Part shown: piece by piece, positions 55,465-64,000 of the stretch
Layout: each line of letters begins with the position of its first letter
Position numbering within the stretch: position 1 is the first letter of the stretch
From: DASSSQ01 sp963839285
GTDB lineage: Bacteria; Actinomycetota; Thermoleophilia; Gaiellales; Gaiellaceae
Assembly: GCA_963839285.1 (NCBI GenBank)
Contig: CAWIUN010000020.1
Location: 620,001-684,000, forward strand
DNA: 64,000 nt
Reading direction: 5' to 3'
Notes under the pieces: generated by a model
Told to the model about the DNA's origin: nothing
What the model saw: only the letters and a program-made list of their open reading frames with translations
Databases searched by the model: none
Program-made: the position numbers and the translations under genes

Positions 55465-56160
55465 GTGGGCGGATTGCGCGCGTGGCCGACCCCGCCGGCC
55501 GGAGGAGGCGCTCGACCGGCGGCGGCGCCCGGCGCACGCGCGCGCGGCGTGCTCCGGCGGGCGACTTCCGCTACCTCTCCGTCCGCGGTCCTGCGCGAGC
55601 GAGCGGGCGACCGCGCTCGGCCGCGCTCGTGGGCTCGGCGGCGCAGGAGACCTGCCGGCGAACCCTGCTCGGCCGCGCGGCGCGATCGATCTCGTTCCGC
55701 CCTGTGGCGTGCACGCCCGCGGGCCCTGATGCTCGTCGCTCTTCGCGGTCGCTGCGGGACAGCGTCGTCGGAGCGCGGGCCTCGCGCTCGTGCTCGGCGG
55801 CGGCCGGCGTCGCCGTTGCGCGTGTCGCCGTCGACGCGCCGTCGCCCTCGCCGTCGGCGCGCACACGGTCCGGCGAGGACATGTCTGCGCGCGCCATGTC
55901 CGTCAGTTCCCCACCCAGGGTGGGGAACACGTCCCACCACCAACGCTAGCGCCTTCGAGCAGACGAATGTGTGCCGATTCCGTGCCGATTTCGCGCGCCG
56001 AGGTGCCGAGTGCGCGGCAGGAGGGCGCCGCGCGGCAACACGGCCCCGCCGGTCCCGCCCGCGTAGCGAGGCGCAGCGAGGTCGCGCTCGCCGCATCAGC
56101 GCGAACCGCCGCTCGCACCCCGCCGCATCGAGCGACCCGCCGATCGAGAGCAACGCCAGC
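55465..56160. other. Gene-poor gap between hutH and ftcD
   Basis: About 700 bases, the only long non-coding stretch in the window. Open frames here give Arg/Ala/Ser-rich peptides with no fold. It holds the 23-bp palindrome at 55906-55928 and a short direct repeat GTGCCGATT at about 55971 and 55982. No structured RNA that I recognise is present. Confidence 0.55.
55906..55928. promoter_or_regulatory. Perfect 23-bp palindrome, possible operator
   Basis: GTTCCCCACCC, a central A, then GGGTGGGGAAC: eleven bases on each side match exactly. No T-run follows on either strand, which argues against a terminator. The core CCCACCCAGGG also occurs upstream of the aldo/keto reductase gene (7664-7674). A protein-binding site is the likeliest use; the protein is unknown. 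Confidence 0.5.
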
Positions 56161-57051
56161 CTAGCCGTCGTCGAGCAGCCGCAGCTCGAGCACGTGCCGC
56201 GCGTCGAAGCCGGCGATCCGCAGCGCCGCGCCGGCGGCCGCGGCGACCGCGCCCGCCGGCATCAGCCCGACGAGCTCGGAGCCGGCGACCTCCGCCCCAC
56301 GCGCGGCGGCCTCGGCCTCGATGCGGGCGACGAGCTCGTGCAGCGCGCACGCCTCCCAGTCCTCGACGTTCATGCTCACCTGCACGTGCCCGGCCCGCGG
56401 CAGGTCGAGCCCGAGGGCGCGCACGCCCGGAAAGCCGCCGTCGCGCTCGCGGACCGCCCGCGCGATCGCCTGCGCGTCGTCGAGCGTGCCGCCGCGCAGG
56501 TCGACGTTGAACGCGATCAGCGGTCGGCGGGCGCCGACGAGGACGCCGCCGGCGGCCGGGTCGAGCTCCGGCGGCCCGAAGTCGGGCGCGAGCTCGCCCG
56601 CCTGCAGGCGCCGCTGCAGCTGCTCGGGCCCGCCGCGACGGAAGAAGTCGCGCCCGCGCCCCCGGCCGACCTCGTCGCCGTAGAGGAAGACCGGCAGCCC
56701 CAGCTCGGCCGCGATCCGGCGGGCGACGGACAACGCCGCCTCGCGGGCCCACGGCATGTCCTCCGGGCGCAGCGGCACGATCGGGACGACGTCGAGGGCG
56801 CCGATGCGCGGGTGGACGCCCTCGTGCCGGCGCAGGTCGATGCGCTCGCGCGCGACCGCGGCCCCCGCGACGAGCGCGTCGGACAGCTGCGCCTCGTCGC
56901 CGACGAGCGTGAAGACCGAGCGGTTGTGGTCGGCGTCGCTGTGGACGTCGAGCAGCCGCGCGTGACTCCGGAAGGCCTCGCCGAGCGCCTCGATCGTCTC
57001 CCGTGCGCGGCCCTCGGAGACGTTCGGGACCGACTCGAGCGGCAGCTGCAC
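56161..57051 (-). CDS. ftcD: Glutamate formimidoyltransferase
   Basis: Moves the formimino group of formiminoglutamate to tetrahydrofolate, ending the histidine pathway at glutamate. 296 aa: SVPNVSEGRARETIEALGEA, LLDVHSDADHNRSVFTLVG (catalytic His region), HPRIGALDVVPIVPL, and VQVSMNVEDWEACALHELVA. Only the transferase domain is present; the cyclodeaminase domain of animal FTCD is absent. GTG 57051. It lies on the same strand as hutHUI but 700 bases upstream of hutH. Confidence 0.93.
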   Translation of the reverse strand: MQLPLESVPNVSEGRARETIEALGEAFRSHARLLDVHSDADHNRSVFTLVGDEAQLSDALVAGAAVARERIDLRRHEGVHPRIGALDVVPIVPLRPEDMPWAREAALSVARRIAAELGLPVFLYGDEVGRGRGRDFFRRGGPEQLQRRLQAGELAPDFGPPELDPAAGGVLVGARRPLIAFNVDLRGGTLDDAQAIARAVRERDGGFPGVRALGLDLPRAGHVQVSMNVEDWEACALHELVARIEAEAAARGAEVAGSELVGLMPAGAVAAAAGAALRIAGFDARHVLELRLLDDG

Positions 57052-57056
57052 GCGCG

Positions 57057-57063
57057 TAGTCTT
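57057..57063. promoter_or_regulatory. Overlapping divergent -10 boxes (ftcD and methyltransferase)
   Basis: TAGTCTT gives TAGTCT on the plus strand (7 nt before GTG 57070) and AAGACT on the minus strand (6 nt before GTG 57051). The minus copy lacks the first T. Confidence 0.4.
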
Positions 57064-57069
57064 GCACCG

Positions 57070-57657
57070 GTGAAGGCCTACTACGAGGCACGCGCGCGGG
57101 AGTACGACGACTGGTGGCTCGGCGACGGCCGCTTCCGTGACCGCGACCGTCCCGGCTGGTTCCGCGAGGTCGCGACCCTCCTCGGCGTCGTCGCCTCCCT
57201 GCCGCCCGCCCGCACGCTCGACGTCGCCTGCGGCAGCGGCTTTCTGACCCGGCACCTGCACGGCGAGGTCGTCGGCCTCGACCAGTCGCCGACGATGCTC
57301 GAGGTCGCAGCGGCGCAGGCGCCCGCCGCCCGGTTCCTCCAGGGCGACGCGCTCTCGCTCCCCTTCGCGGACGGCGCCTTCGAGCGGCTCTTCACCGGCC
57401 ACTTCTACGGTCACCTCGAGCAGCCGGAGCGGACCCGCTTCCTCGCCGAGGCCCGCCGGGTCGCGCGCGAGCTCGTCGTCGTCGACTCGGCGCTCCGCGA
57501 GGGCGTCCGGCCCGAGGAACGCCAGGAGCGGATCCTGGACGACGGCTCCCGCTGGGAGGTCTACAAGCGCTACTTCAGCGCCGAGCGCCTGCTCGAGGAG
57601 CTCGGCGGCGGCGAGACGCTCCTCGCCGGCACCTGGTTCACGGCGGTGCGGGCGTGA
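57070..57657 (+). CDS. Class I SAM-dependent methyltransferase
   Basis: 195 aa: YYEARAREYDDWWLGDGRF at the N terminus, SAM loop TLDVACGSGFLTRHLHGEVV, GLDQSPTMLEVAAAQAP, and LPFADGAFERLFTGHFYGHL, the Methyltransf_11/25 pattern. The stop overlaps the quinone oxidoreductase start (GTGA), so the two are made together. Small-molecule substrate unknown. Confidence 0.87.
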   Translation: MKAYYEARAREYDDWWLGDGRFRDRDRPGWFREVATLLGVVASLPPARTLDVACGSGFLTRHLHGEVVGLDQSPTMLEVAAAQAPAARFLQGDALSLPFADGAFERLFTGHFYGHLEQPERTRFLAEARRVARELVVVDSALREGVRPEERQERILDDGSRWEVYKRYFSAERLLEELGGGETLLAGTWFTAVRA

Positions 57658-58586
57658 GAGCGGTCGTCGTCGCCGACGGCGAGCTGCGCCTCGAGGAGCG
57701 CCCCGACCCGGTCCCCGGCCCCGGCCAGGCGCTCGTCCGCGTCCGCGCGGCCGGGATCAACAACGCCGACCTGCTCCAGCGCGACGGCCGCTACCCGGCG
57801 CCGCCCGGCGCGCCCGCGGAGATTCCCGGGCTCGAGCTCGCCGGCGAGGTCGTCGCCGTCGGCCCGCTGACGGCGAGCGTCGAGCCGGGCGACCGCGTCA
57901 TGGCGATCGTCGGCGGCGGCGGCCAGGCCGAGCTCGCCGCCCTGCCGACGCGGCTGCTGATGCCCGTGCCGGACGGGCTCCCGTGGCCGCAGGCGGGCGG
58001 CTTCCCCGAGGCGTTCGCGACCGCCCACGACGCGCTCTTCACCCAGGCGGGGCTGCAGCTCGGGGAGCGCGTGCTCGTCACCGGCGCCGCCGGCGGGGTC
58101 GGCGGGGCCGCCGTCCAGCTCGCCGCCGCGACCGGCGCCCGCGTCGTCGGCAGCGTCCGCGACGAGGGGCTCCGCGAGCGCGTGCGCGGGCTCGGCGCCG
58201 AGGTCTGCGCGCCCGGCGAGGCCGAGGGGCCGTTCGACGTGATCCTCGAGCTGATCGGCGGCGACGGGCTCGCAGCCGCGCCGGGCCTGCTGGCGCCGGG
58301 CGGCCGGCTCGTCGTCATCGGCGTCGGCGCCGGCGCGCGCGCCGAGGTCGACTTCCGGACGCTGATGGCGCGGCGCGGCCGCATCTCCGCCTCGACGCTC
58401 CGCGCCCGGCCGCTCGAGGAGAAGGCGCTCGTCGCCCGCCGGCTCGAGCGGCACGTCCTGCCGCTCCTGGCCGAGGGCCGCGTGCGCGTGCCGGTCGAGC
58501 AGGTCTTCCCGCTCGCCGAGGCCGCGGCCGCCTACGACCGCTTCGCCGCGGGCGGCAAGTTCGGCAAGCTCGTGCTCGCTCCGTAG
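57654..58586 (+). CDS. NAD(P)H:quinone oxidoreductase, zeta-crystallin type
   Basis: 310 aa MDR-family reductase without zinc ligands. GINNADLLQRDGRYPAPPGA is the quinone-oxidoreductase signature; the cofactor loop is VLVTGAAGGVGGAAVQLAAA; the end FAAGGKFGKLVLAP is typical. It comes just before cydA, about 56 nt away, so a link to quinone redox balance is plausible. Confidence 0.92.
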   Translation: MRAVVVADGELRLEERPDPVPGPGQALVRVRAAGINNADLLQRDGRYPAPPGAPAEIPGLELAGEVVAVGPLTASVEPGDRVMAIVGGGGQAELAALPTRLLMPVPDGLPWPQAGGFPEAFATAHDALFTQAGLQLGERVLVTGAAGGVGGAAVQLAAATGARVVGSVRDEGLRERVRGLGAEVCAPGEAEGPFDVILELIGGDGLAAAPGLLAPGGRLVVIGVGAGARAEVDFRTLMARRGRISASTLRARPLEEKALVARRLERHVLPLLAEGRVRVPVEQVFPLAEAAAAYDRFAAGGKFGKLVLAP

Positions 58587-58642
58587 AAAGTACCGACGCC
58601 GCCGCGCGCTCTCCCGGATGCAGCGGCCGGCGCGGCCCGCGG

Positions 58643-60073
58643 ATGCTTTCGCCCGTGAGTGCTCTGGAGCTCGCCCGGTGGCAGTTCGCCGTCACGACGG
58701 TCTACCACTTCCTCTTCGTGCCGGTCACGATCGGCACCGCCTGGTTCGTCGCCGCCTTCCAGACCGCCTGGTTCCGCACCGCCGACGAGCGCTGGCTGCG
58801 CGTGACGCGCTTCTTCGGGAAGCTCTTCCTGATCAACTTCGCGCTCGGCGTCGTCACCGGGATCGTCCAGGAGTTCCAGTTCGGGATGAACTGGTCGGCC
58901 TACTCCCGCTACGTCGGCGACATCTTCGGCGCACCGCTCGCGATCGAGGGCCTCGCCGCCTTCTTCCTCGAGTCGACCTTCCTCGGCCTCTGGATCTTCG
59001 GCTGGGACCGGCTGAAGCCGAAGGTGCACCTGGCGGCGATCTACCTCGTCGCGATCGGGACGACCGCCTCCGCCTACTTCATCCTCGCCGCCAACTCCTG
59101 GATGCAGCACCCGGTCGGCTACAGGCTGAATCCCGCGACCGAGCGGGCGGAGATGACCTCGATCTCGCAGATCCTGACCAACTCGACCCTGATCCGGGCC
59201 TTCGGGCACACGATCGCCGCCGCCGGGCTGACCGGCTCGCTGCTCGTGCTCGGCGTCGCGGCCTGGCACCTGCGGCGGCGGAACGAGGTCGCGCTCTTCG
59301 CGCCGGTCGCGACGATCGCGCTCTGGGCGACGCTCGCGACCGGGCTCGCGACCGCGCTGATCGGCCACGAGCAGGGCCAGCTGATGACCCGCCAGCAGCC
59401 GATGAAGATGGCCGCCGCCGAGGCGCTCTACACCTCGAAGAGCGGCGCCGAGTTCTCGCTCTTCGCGCTCGGGCCGTGGGCGAGGTACCCGAACGACAAC
59501 CTCGTCAACGTCGCGCTCCCGCACGGGCTCTCGATCCTCGCGGACAACTCGTGGAACGGCCGCGTCGAGGGGATCAACGACGTCCAGCGCGCCTACGAGG
59601 CCCGCTACGGGCCGGGCAACTACAAGCCGATCGTCGGCGTCACCTACTGGTCGTTCCGGATCATGACCGGGATCGGCTTCCTCGCGGTCCTGATCGCGCT
59701 CGGCGGCCTCTGGCTGGCGCGGCGGCCGGGCCGGCTCGCCGACTCGCCGCGCTACCTGCGGCTCGCCGTCTGGGCGATCGCGCTGCCGTTCCTCGCCTCG
59801 AGCGCCGGCTGGATCTTCACCGAGGTCGGCCGCCAGCCCTGGGTCGTGCAGGGCCTCCTGCTGACCCGCGACGCGGTCTCGCCCAGCGTCGGCCCCTGGT
59901 CGGTCGGGCTGACCCTCGCGGGCTTCACGCTCCTCTACGGCGTCCTCGCCGCGGTCGAGGGCTGGCTGATGTTCGGCGCCGCCCGCCGCGGGCCCGACGC
60001 GTCCGGCTCGCTCGTCGCGCCCGAGCACGCCGACGGCACGCTCCCCGCCAAGCTCCCGGCCCTCACCTACTGA
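58643..60073 (+). CDS. cydA: Cytochrome bd ubiquinol/menaquinol oxidase subunit I
   Basis: Quinol-oxidising, heme-bearing subunit of the high-affinity oxygen reductase. 476 aa, about nine helices. VYHFLFVPVTIGTAW has the heme b595 His, AFGHTIAAAGLTGSLL and SFRIMTGIGF have the heme b558 His and Met, and EVGRQPWVVQG is the conserved GRQPW motif. The quinol loop is the short form. ATG 58643. Confidence 0.97.
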   Translation: MLSPVSALELARWQFAVTTVYHFLFVPVTIGTAWFVAAFQTAWFRTADERWLRVTRFFGKLFLINFALGVVTGIVQEFQFGMNWSAYSRYVGDIFGAPLAIEGLAAFFLESTFLGLWIFGWDRLKPKVHLAAIYLVAIGTTASAYFILAANSWMQHPVGYRLNPATERAEMTSISQILTNSTLIRAFGHTIAAAGLTGSLLVLGVAAWHLRRRNEVALFAPVATIALWATLATGLATALIGHEQGQLMTRQQPMKMAAAEALYTSKSGAEFSLFALGPWARYPNDNLVNVALPHGLSILADNSWNGRVEGINDVQRAYEARYGPGNYKPIVGVTYWSFRIMTGIGFLAVLIALGGLWLARRPGRLADSPRYLRLAVWAIALPFLASSAGWIFTEVGRQPWVVQGLLLTRDAVSPSVGPWSVGLTLAGFTLLYGVLAAVEGWLMFGAARRGPDASGSLVAPEHADGTLPAKLPALTY

Positions 60074-60074
60074 C

Positions 60075-61133
<1,059 letters not shown>

Positions 61134-61137
61134 GCGC

Positions 61138-62758
61138 GTGGGCCCGGTCGACCCACGGCTCCTGCGCGAGTCCTCGAGCGCCCGCGGCTTCCTCGCGGCC
61201 GCCGGGCGTGCTCGCGGCGCTGCAGACGGCCGCGACGATCGCGCAGGCGGCGCTGCTCGCGAAGGTGATCTGCGACGCGTTCCAGCGCGGACGCGGCGCG
61301 GGCTCGCTCGTGCCCGAGCTGGCCGCGCTCGGCGGGCTCGCGGTCGCGCGCGGCGCCCTCGCCTGGGCGCTCGAGTCGGGCGGCAGGCTCGCCGCCGACC
61401 GGACGACGCGCGAGCTCCGCCGGCGGACGCTCGCCCACGTCGTCGCCGCGCGGCCCGGCCGGGTCGCGAGCGGCGAGGTCGCGACCGCCGCGACCGAGGG
61501 CGCCCGCGCGCTCGAGCCCTACTTCGCGCTCTTCCTGCCGCAGCTCCTCGTCGCCTCGCTCGCGCCGCCGGCGATCCTCGTCTGGGTCGCCTTCCACGAC
61601 CTCACCTCGGCGGTCGTGATGGCGGTGACGCTGCCCCTGATCCCCGTCTTCGGGATCCTGATCGGCAAGGCGGCGGCCGCCCGCACGACCGCGCGCTGGG
61701 AGGCGCTGTCGCGGATGAGCGCGCACTTCCTCGACGTCGTCCGCGGGCTGACGACGCTGCGCGCCTACCGCCGCGGCCGCGCGCAGGCGGAGACGATCGC
61801 GGCCGTCACCGACGCCTTCCGGCGCGAGACGATGGGCACGCTCCGGATCGCGTTCCTCTCGGCCTTCGTGCTCGAGCTGGCCGCGACGCTCGGGACGGCG
61901 GTGATCGCGGTCGAGATCGGCGTCCGGCTCGTCGGCGGCCACGTCGCCCTGCAGCCGGCGCTCGCCGTCCTGATCCTGGCGCCGGAGCTCTACGGGCCGC
62001 TGCGGCAGGCCTCGGCGCAGTTCCACGCGAGCGCCGACGGCCTCGCCGCCGCCCGGCGGCTCTTCGCGCTGCTCGACCTCGAGCCGGCCGTGCGCGTGCC
62101 GGCCCTGCCGGTGCCCGCCGCCGCCGGGACGATCCGGCTCGAGGAGGTGCGGGCCGCCTACCCCGGCCGCGGCGGCGTCCTCGACGGCGTCTCGCTCGAG
62201 CTGCGCCCCGGCGAGCGCGTCGCCCTCGTCGGCCCGAGCGGCGCCGGCAAGAGCACGCTGCTCGCGCTGCTGCTCCGGTTCCTCGACCCGGCGGACGGCC
62301 GGATCCTCGCCGGCGGCGTCGACCTCGCCGACGTCGCCCCCGAGGACTGGCGGCGCCGCGTCGCCTGGCTGCCGCAGCGGCCGCGGCTCGAGCCGGGCCC
62401 GGTGCGGGAGGCGATCGGCGCCGGCGACGTCGAGGCGGCCGCCCGCGCCGCCGGCGCCCTCGAGCTCCTCGACCGCGTCGTCGGCGAGGGCGGCGCCGGG
62501 CTCTCCGCCGGCCAGGTGCGGCGGGTCGCGCTCGCGCGGGCGCTCGCGCGCGGCGCGCCGCTGCTGCTGCTCGACGAGCCGACCGCGCACCTCGACGAGG
62601 CGACGGCGCGCGCCGTGGCCGAGGCGGTCTGCGCGCTGCCGCGCACGCAGACCGTGCTCGTCGTCACCCACGATCCCGCGCTCGTCGCCGCAGCGGACCG
62701 CGTGCTCGAGCTGGCGGGCGGCCGCCTGCGCGAGCCCCTCGCCCGGAGCGCGGCGTGA
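61138..62758 (+). CDS. cydD: ABC transporter CydD (frameshifted near the start)
   Basis: Half of the CydDC exporter needed to assemble cytochrome bd; it moves reduced thiols or heme-related cargo. About 539 aa: GTG 61138 gives GPVDPRLLRESSSARGFLAA, then after one extra G near 61204 VLAALQTAATIAQAALLAKV. It has six helices, Walker A LVGPSGAGKSTLLALL, signature GLSAGQVRRVALARAL and Walker B LLLLDEPTAHLDE. It lies 4 nt after cydB. Confidence 0.94.
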
Positions 62759-62783
62759 GCCGGCGGCCGGCGGGGAAACGCGC

Positions 62784-64000
62784 ATGAGCCCGCTGCGCGG
62801 CGTGCTCGCGCTGGCCCGGCCGCTCCGGGGCCGGTTCGCGCTCTCGATGCTGCTCGGCGCGGCCGCGATCGGCGCCGCCGTCGCGCTGATGGCGACCTCC
62901 GGCTACCTGATCTCGCAGGCCTCGCTGCAGCCGGAGATCCTCTCGCTGACCGTCGCGATCGTGGCCGTCCGCTTCTTCGGCGTCTCGCGCGCCGTCTGCC
63001 GCTACGCGGAGCGGCTCGTCTCCCACGACGCGGCGCTGCGCCTCCTCGCCCGGCTGCGCGTCACCTTCTTCGAGCGGCTCGAGCCGCTCGTGCCCGCCGG
63101 CACCGGCGGCGCCCGCGCGGGCGACCTGCTCAGCCGCTTCGTCGCCGACGTCGAGGCGCTGCAGCACGTCTTCCTGCGCGCGCTCGGGCCGCCCGTCGTC
63201 GCGCTCGCCGTCGGCCTCGCGTCCGTGGCGGCGGCGTGGCTCTTCCTGCCGGCGGCGGCGCTCTGGCTCGCGGCGGGCCTCGCGACCGCGGCGCTCGCGC
63301 TGCCCGCCGCCGCAGCCGCGATCGCGCGCGCCGCCGGCCGGCGGCAGGCGCCCGCGCGCGCCGCCCTCGCGACCGAGGTGGTCGAGCTGCTCGCCGCCGC
63401 GCCCGAGCTCGTCGCCTTCGAGCGCGTGCCGGCGCAGCTCGCGCGGATCGACGACGGCCGACCGGAGCCTCGGCCGGATCGCCCGCACCGACGCGGCCGC
63501 CTCCGGCCTCGGCGCCGGCGCGGCCGCGTTCCTGACCGCCGCGACGACGCTGGCCGTGCTCGTCGCAGGCGTCCGCGCGACCGAGGCGGGCACGCTCCGC
63601 GGCGTCCTGCTCGCGGCGGTCGTCCTGCTCGCGACGGCGTCCTTCGAGGCCGTGCGGCCGCTGCCCGACGCCGCCCAGCACCTGGCGGCGACCGCGGGAG
63701 CGGCGCTCCGCCTGCAGGAGCTGACCGACCGTGAGCCGCCCGTGCGCGAGCCCGCCGTCCCCCGCCCGCTCGGCGCCGGCTGCGTCCTGCGGCTCGAGGA
63801 CGCGCGGCTTCGCTACGAGCCCGACGGCCCGTGGGTGCTCGACGGCGCGAGCCTCGAGCTGCGCCCGGGCCGCCTCGTCGCGCTGCTCGGGCCGAGCGGG
63901 GCCGGCAAGACGACGCTCGCGCACGTGCTCGTCCGCTTCCGCGACCTCGACGGCGGCCGCGCCACCCTCGACGGCCACGACCTGCGGGAGTACGCCCAGG
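62784..64000 (+). CDS. cydC: ABC transporter CydC, partial at window end (frameshifted)
   Basis: Partner of CydD. It starts MSPLRGVLALARPLRGRFAL, then LMATSGYLISQASLQPEILS and VAIVAVRFFGVSRAVCRYAE, the CydC signature. One extra G near 63465 breaks the frame at DDADRSLGRIARTDA; the membrane domain then continues, and Walker A LLGPSGAGKTTLAHVL is reached before the window ends. The signature and Walker B parts are outside the window. Confidence 0.93.

Noticed and set aside
55906..55928. Intrinsic terminator
   Set aside because: The stem is strong but no T-run follows on either strand and no gene ends nearby.
55465..56160. RNase P RNA, tmRNA or SRP RNA in the long gap
   Set aside because: None of the conserved strings of these RNAs that I know are present. 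tRNA-like folds were also looked for in all gaps and not found.
54049..57657. A 1202-codon open frame on the plus strand
   Set aside because: Antisense to hutH and ftcD; only the last part, from 57070, is a real gene (methyltransferase).

Overview
The window is very G+C-rich chromosomal DNA (over 70% by eye) from an actinobacterium. Gene order and protein style point most to a deep-branching lineage such as class Thermoleophilia; that placement is an inference. There is no phage, transposon, CRISPR array or plasmid function. Nearly all the DNA is coding, and genes often overlap by 4 nt (GTGA or ATGA).

Layout. 1-7.6 kb: recO (cut by the window start), glutaredoxin, mutM, pyrimidine-nucleoside phosphorylase, a methyltransferase, deoB, alanine dehydrogenase, a Nudix enzyme and an aldo/keto reductase. 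7.9-22 kb: DUF3866 and M20 peptidase genes, then the actinobacterial block pyrG - steB - steA - Nudix - recN - NAD kinase - tlyA. This block carries a GT2/MraY-like fusion, a PaaI/HxlR divergent pair and a two-component system. 22-29.5 kb: MFS exporter, then ispA - xseB-like - nusB - asp23 - accC - accB fusion - efp, an order also known from Bacillus. 31-49 kb: pepQ - aroQ - aroKB - aroC - aroE - mltG - ruvX - alaS - sigma - anti-sigma - DUF948 - mnmA - 6S RNA - DPBB protein - two proline/glutamate-rich membrane proteins - DivIVA-like - aspS - hisS, much as in mycobacteria. 49-57 kb: metallo-hydrolase, cupin, the histidine-utilisation genes hutHUI and ftcD. 57-64 kb: methyltransferase, quinone reductase and cydABDC for cytochrome bd oxidase (cydC cut by the window end).

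Three signals run through the window. (1) About two dozen genes have a TANNNT-type -10 box only 6-10 nt before the start codon, implying widespread leaderless transcription; in three places the upstream stop codon forms the first half of the next -10 box. (2) About 20 genes, many essential, carry single-base frameshifts. Most are repaired by removing one G or C, so they look like assembly errors rather than pseudogenes. (3) Several proteins have familiar folds with key residues missing. The clearest is the protein at the accB position: a complete AccB-like biotin carrier fused behind a carboxyltransferase-like domain that has lost all its metal ligands.
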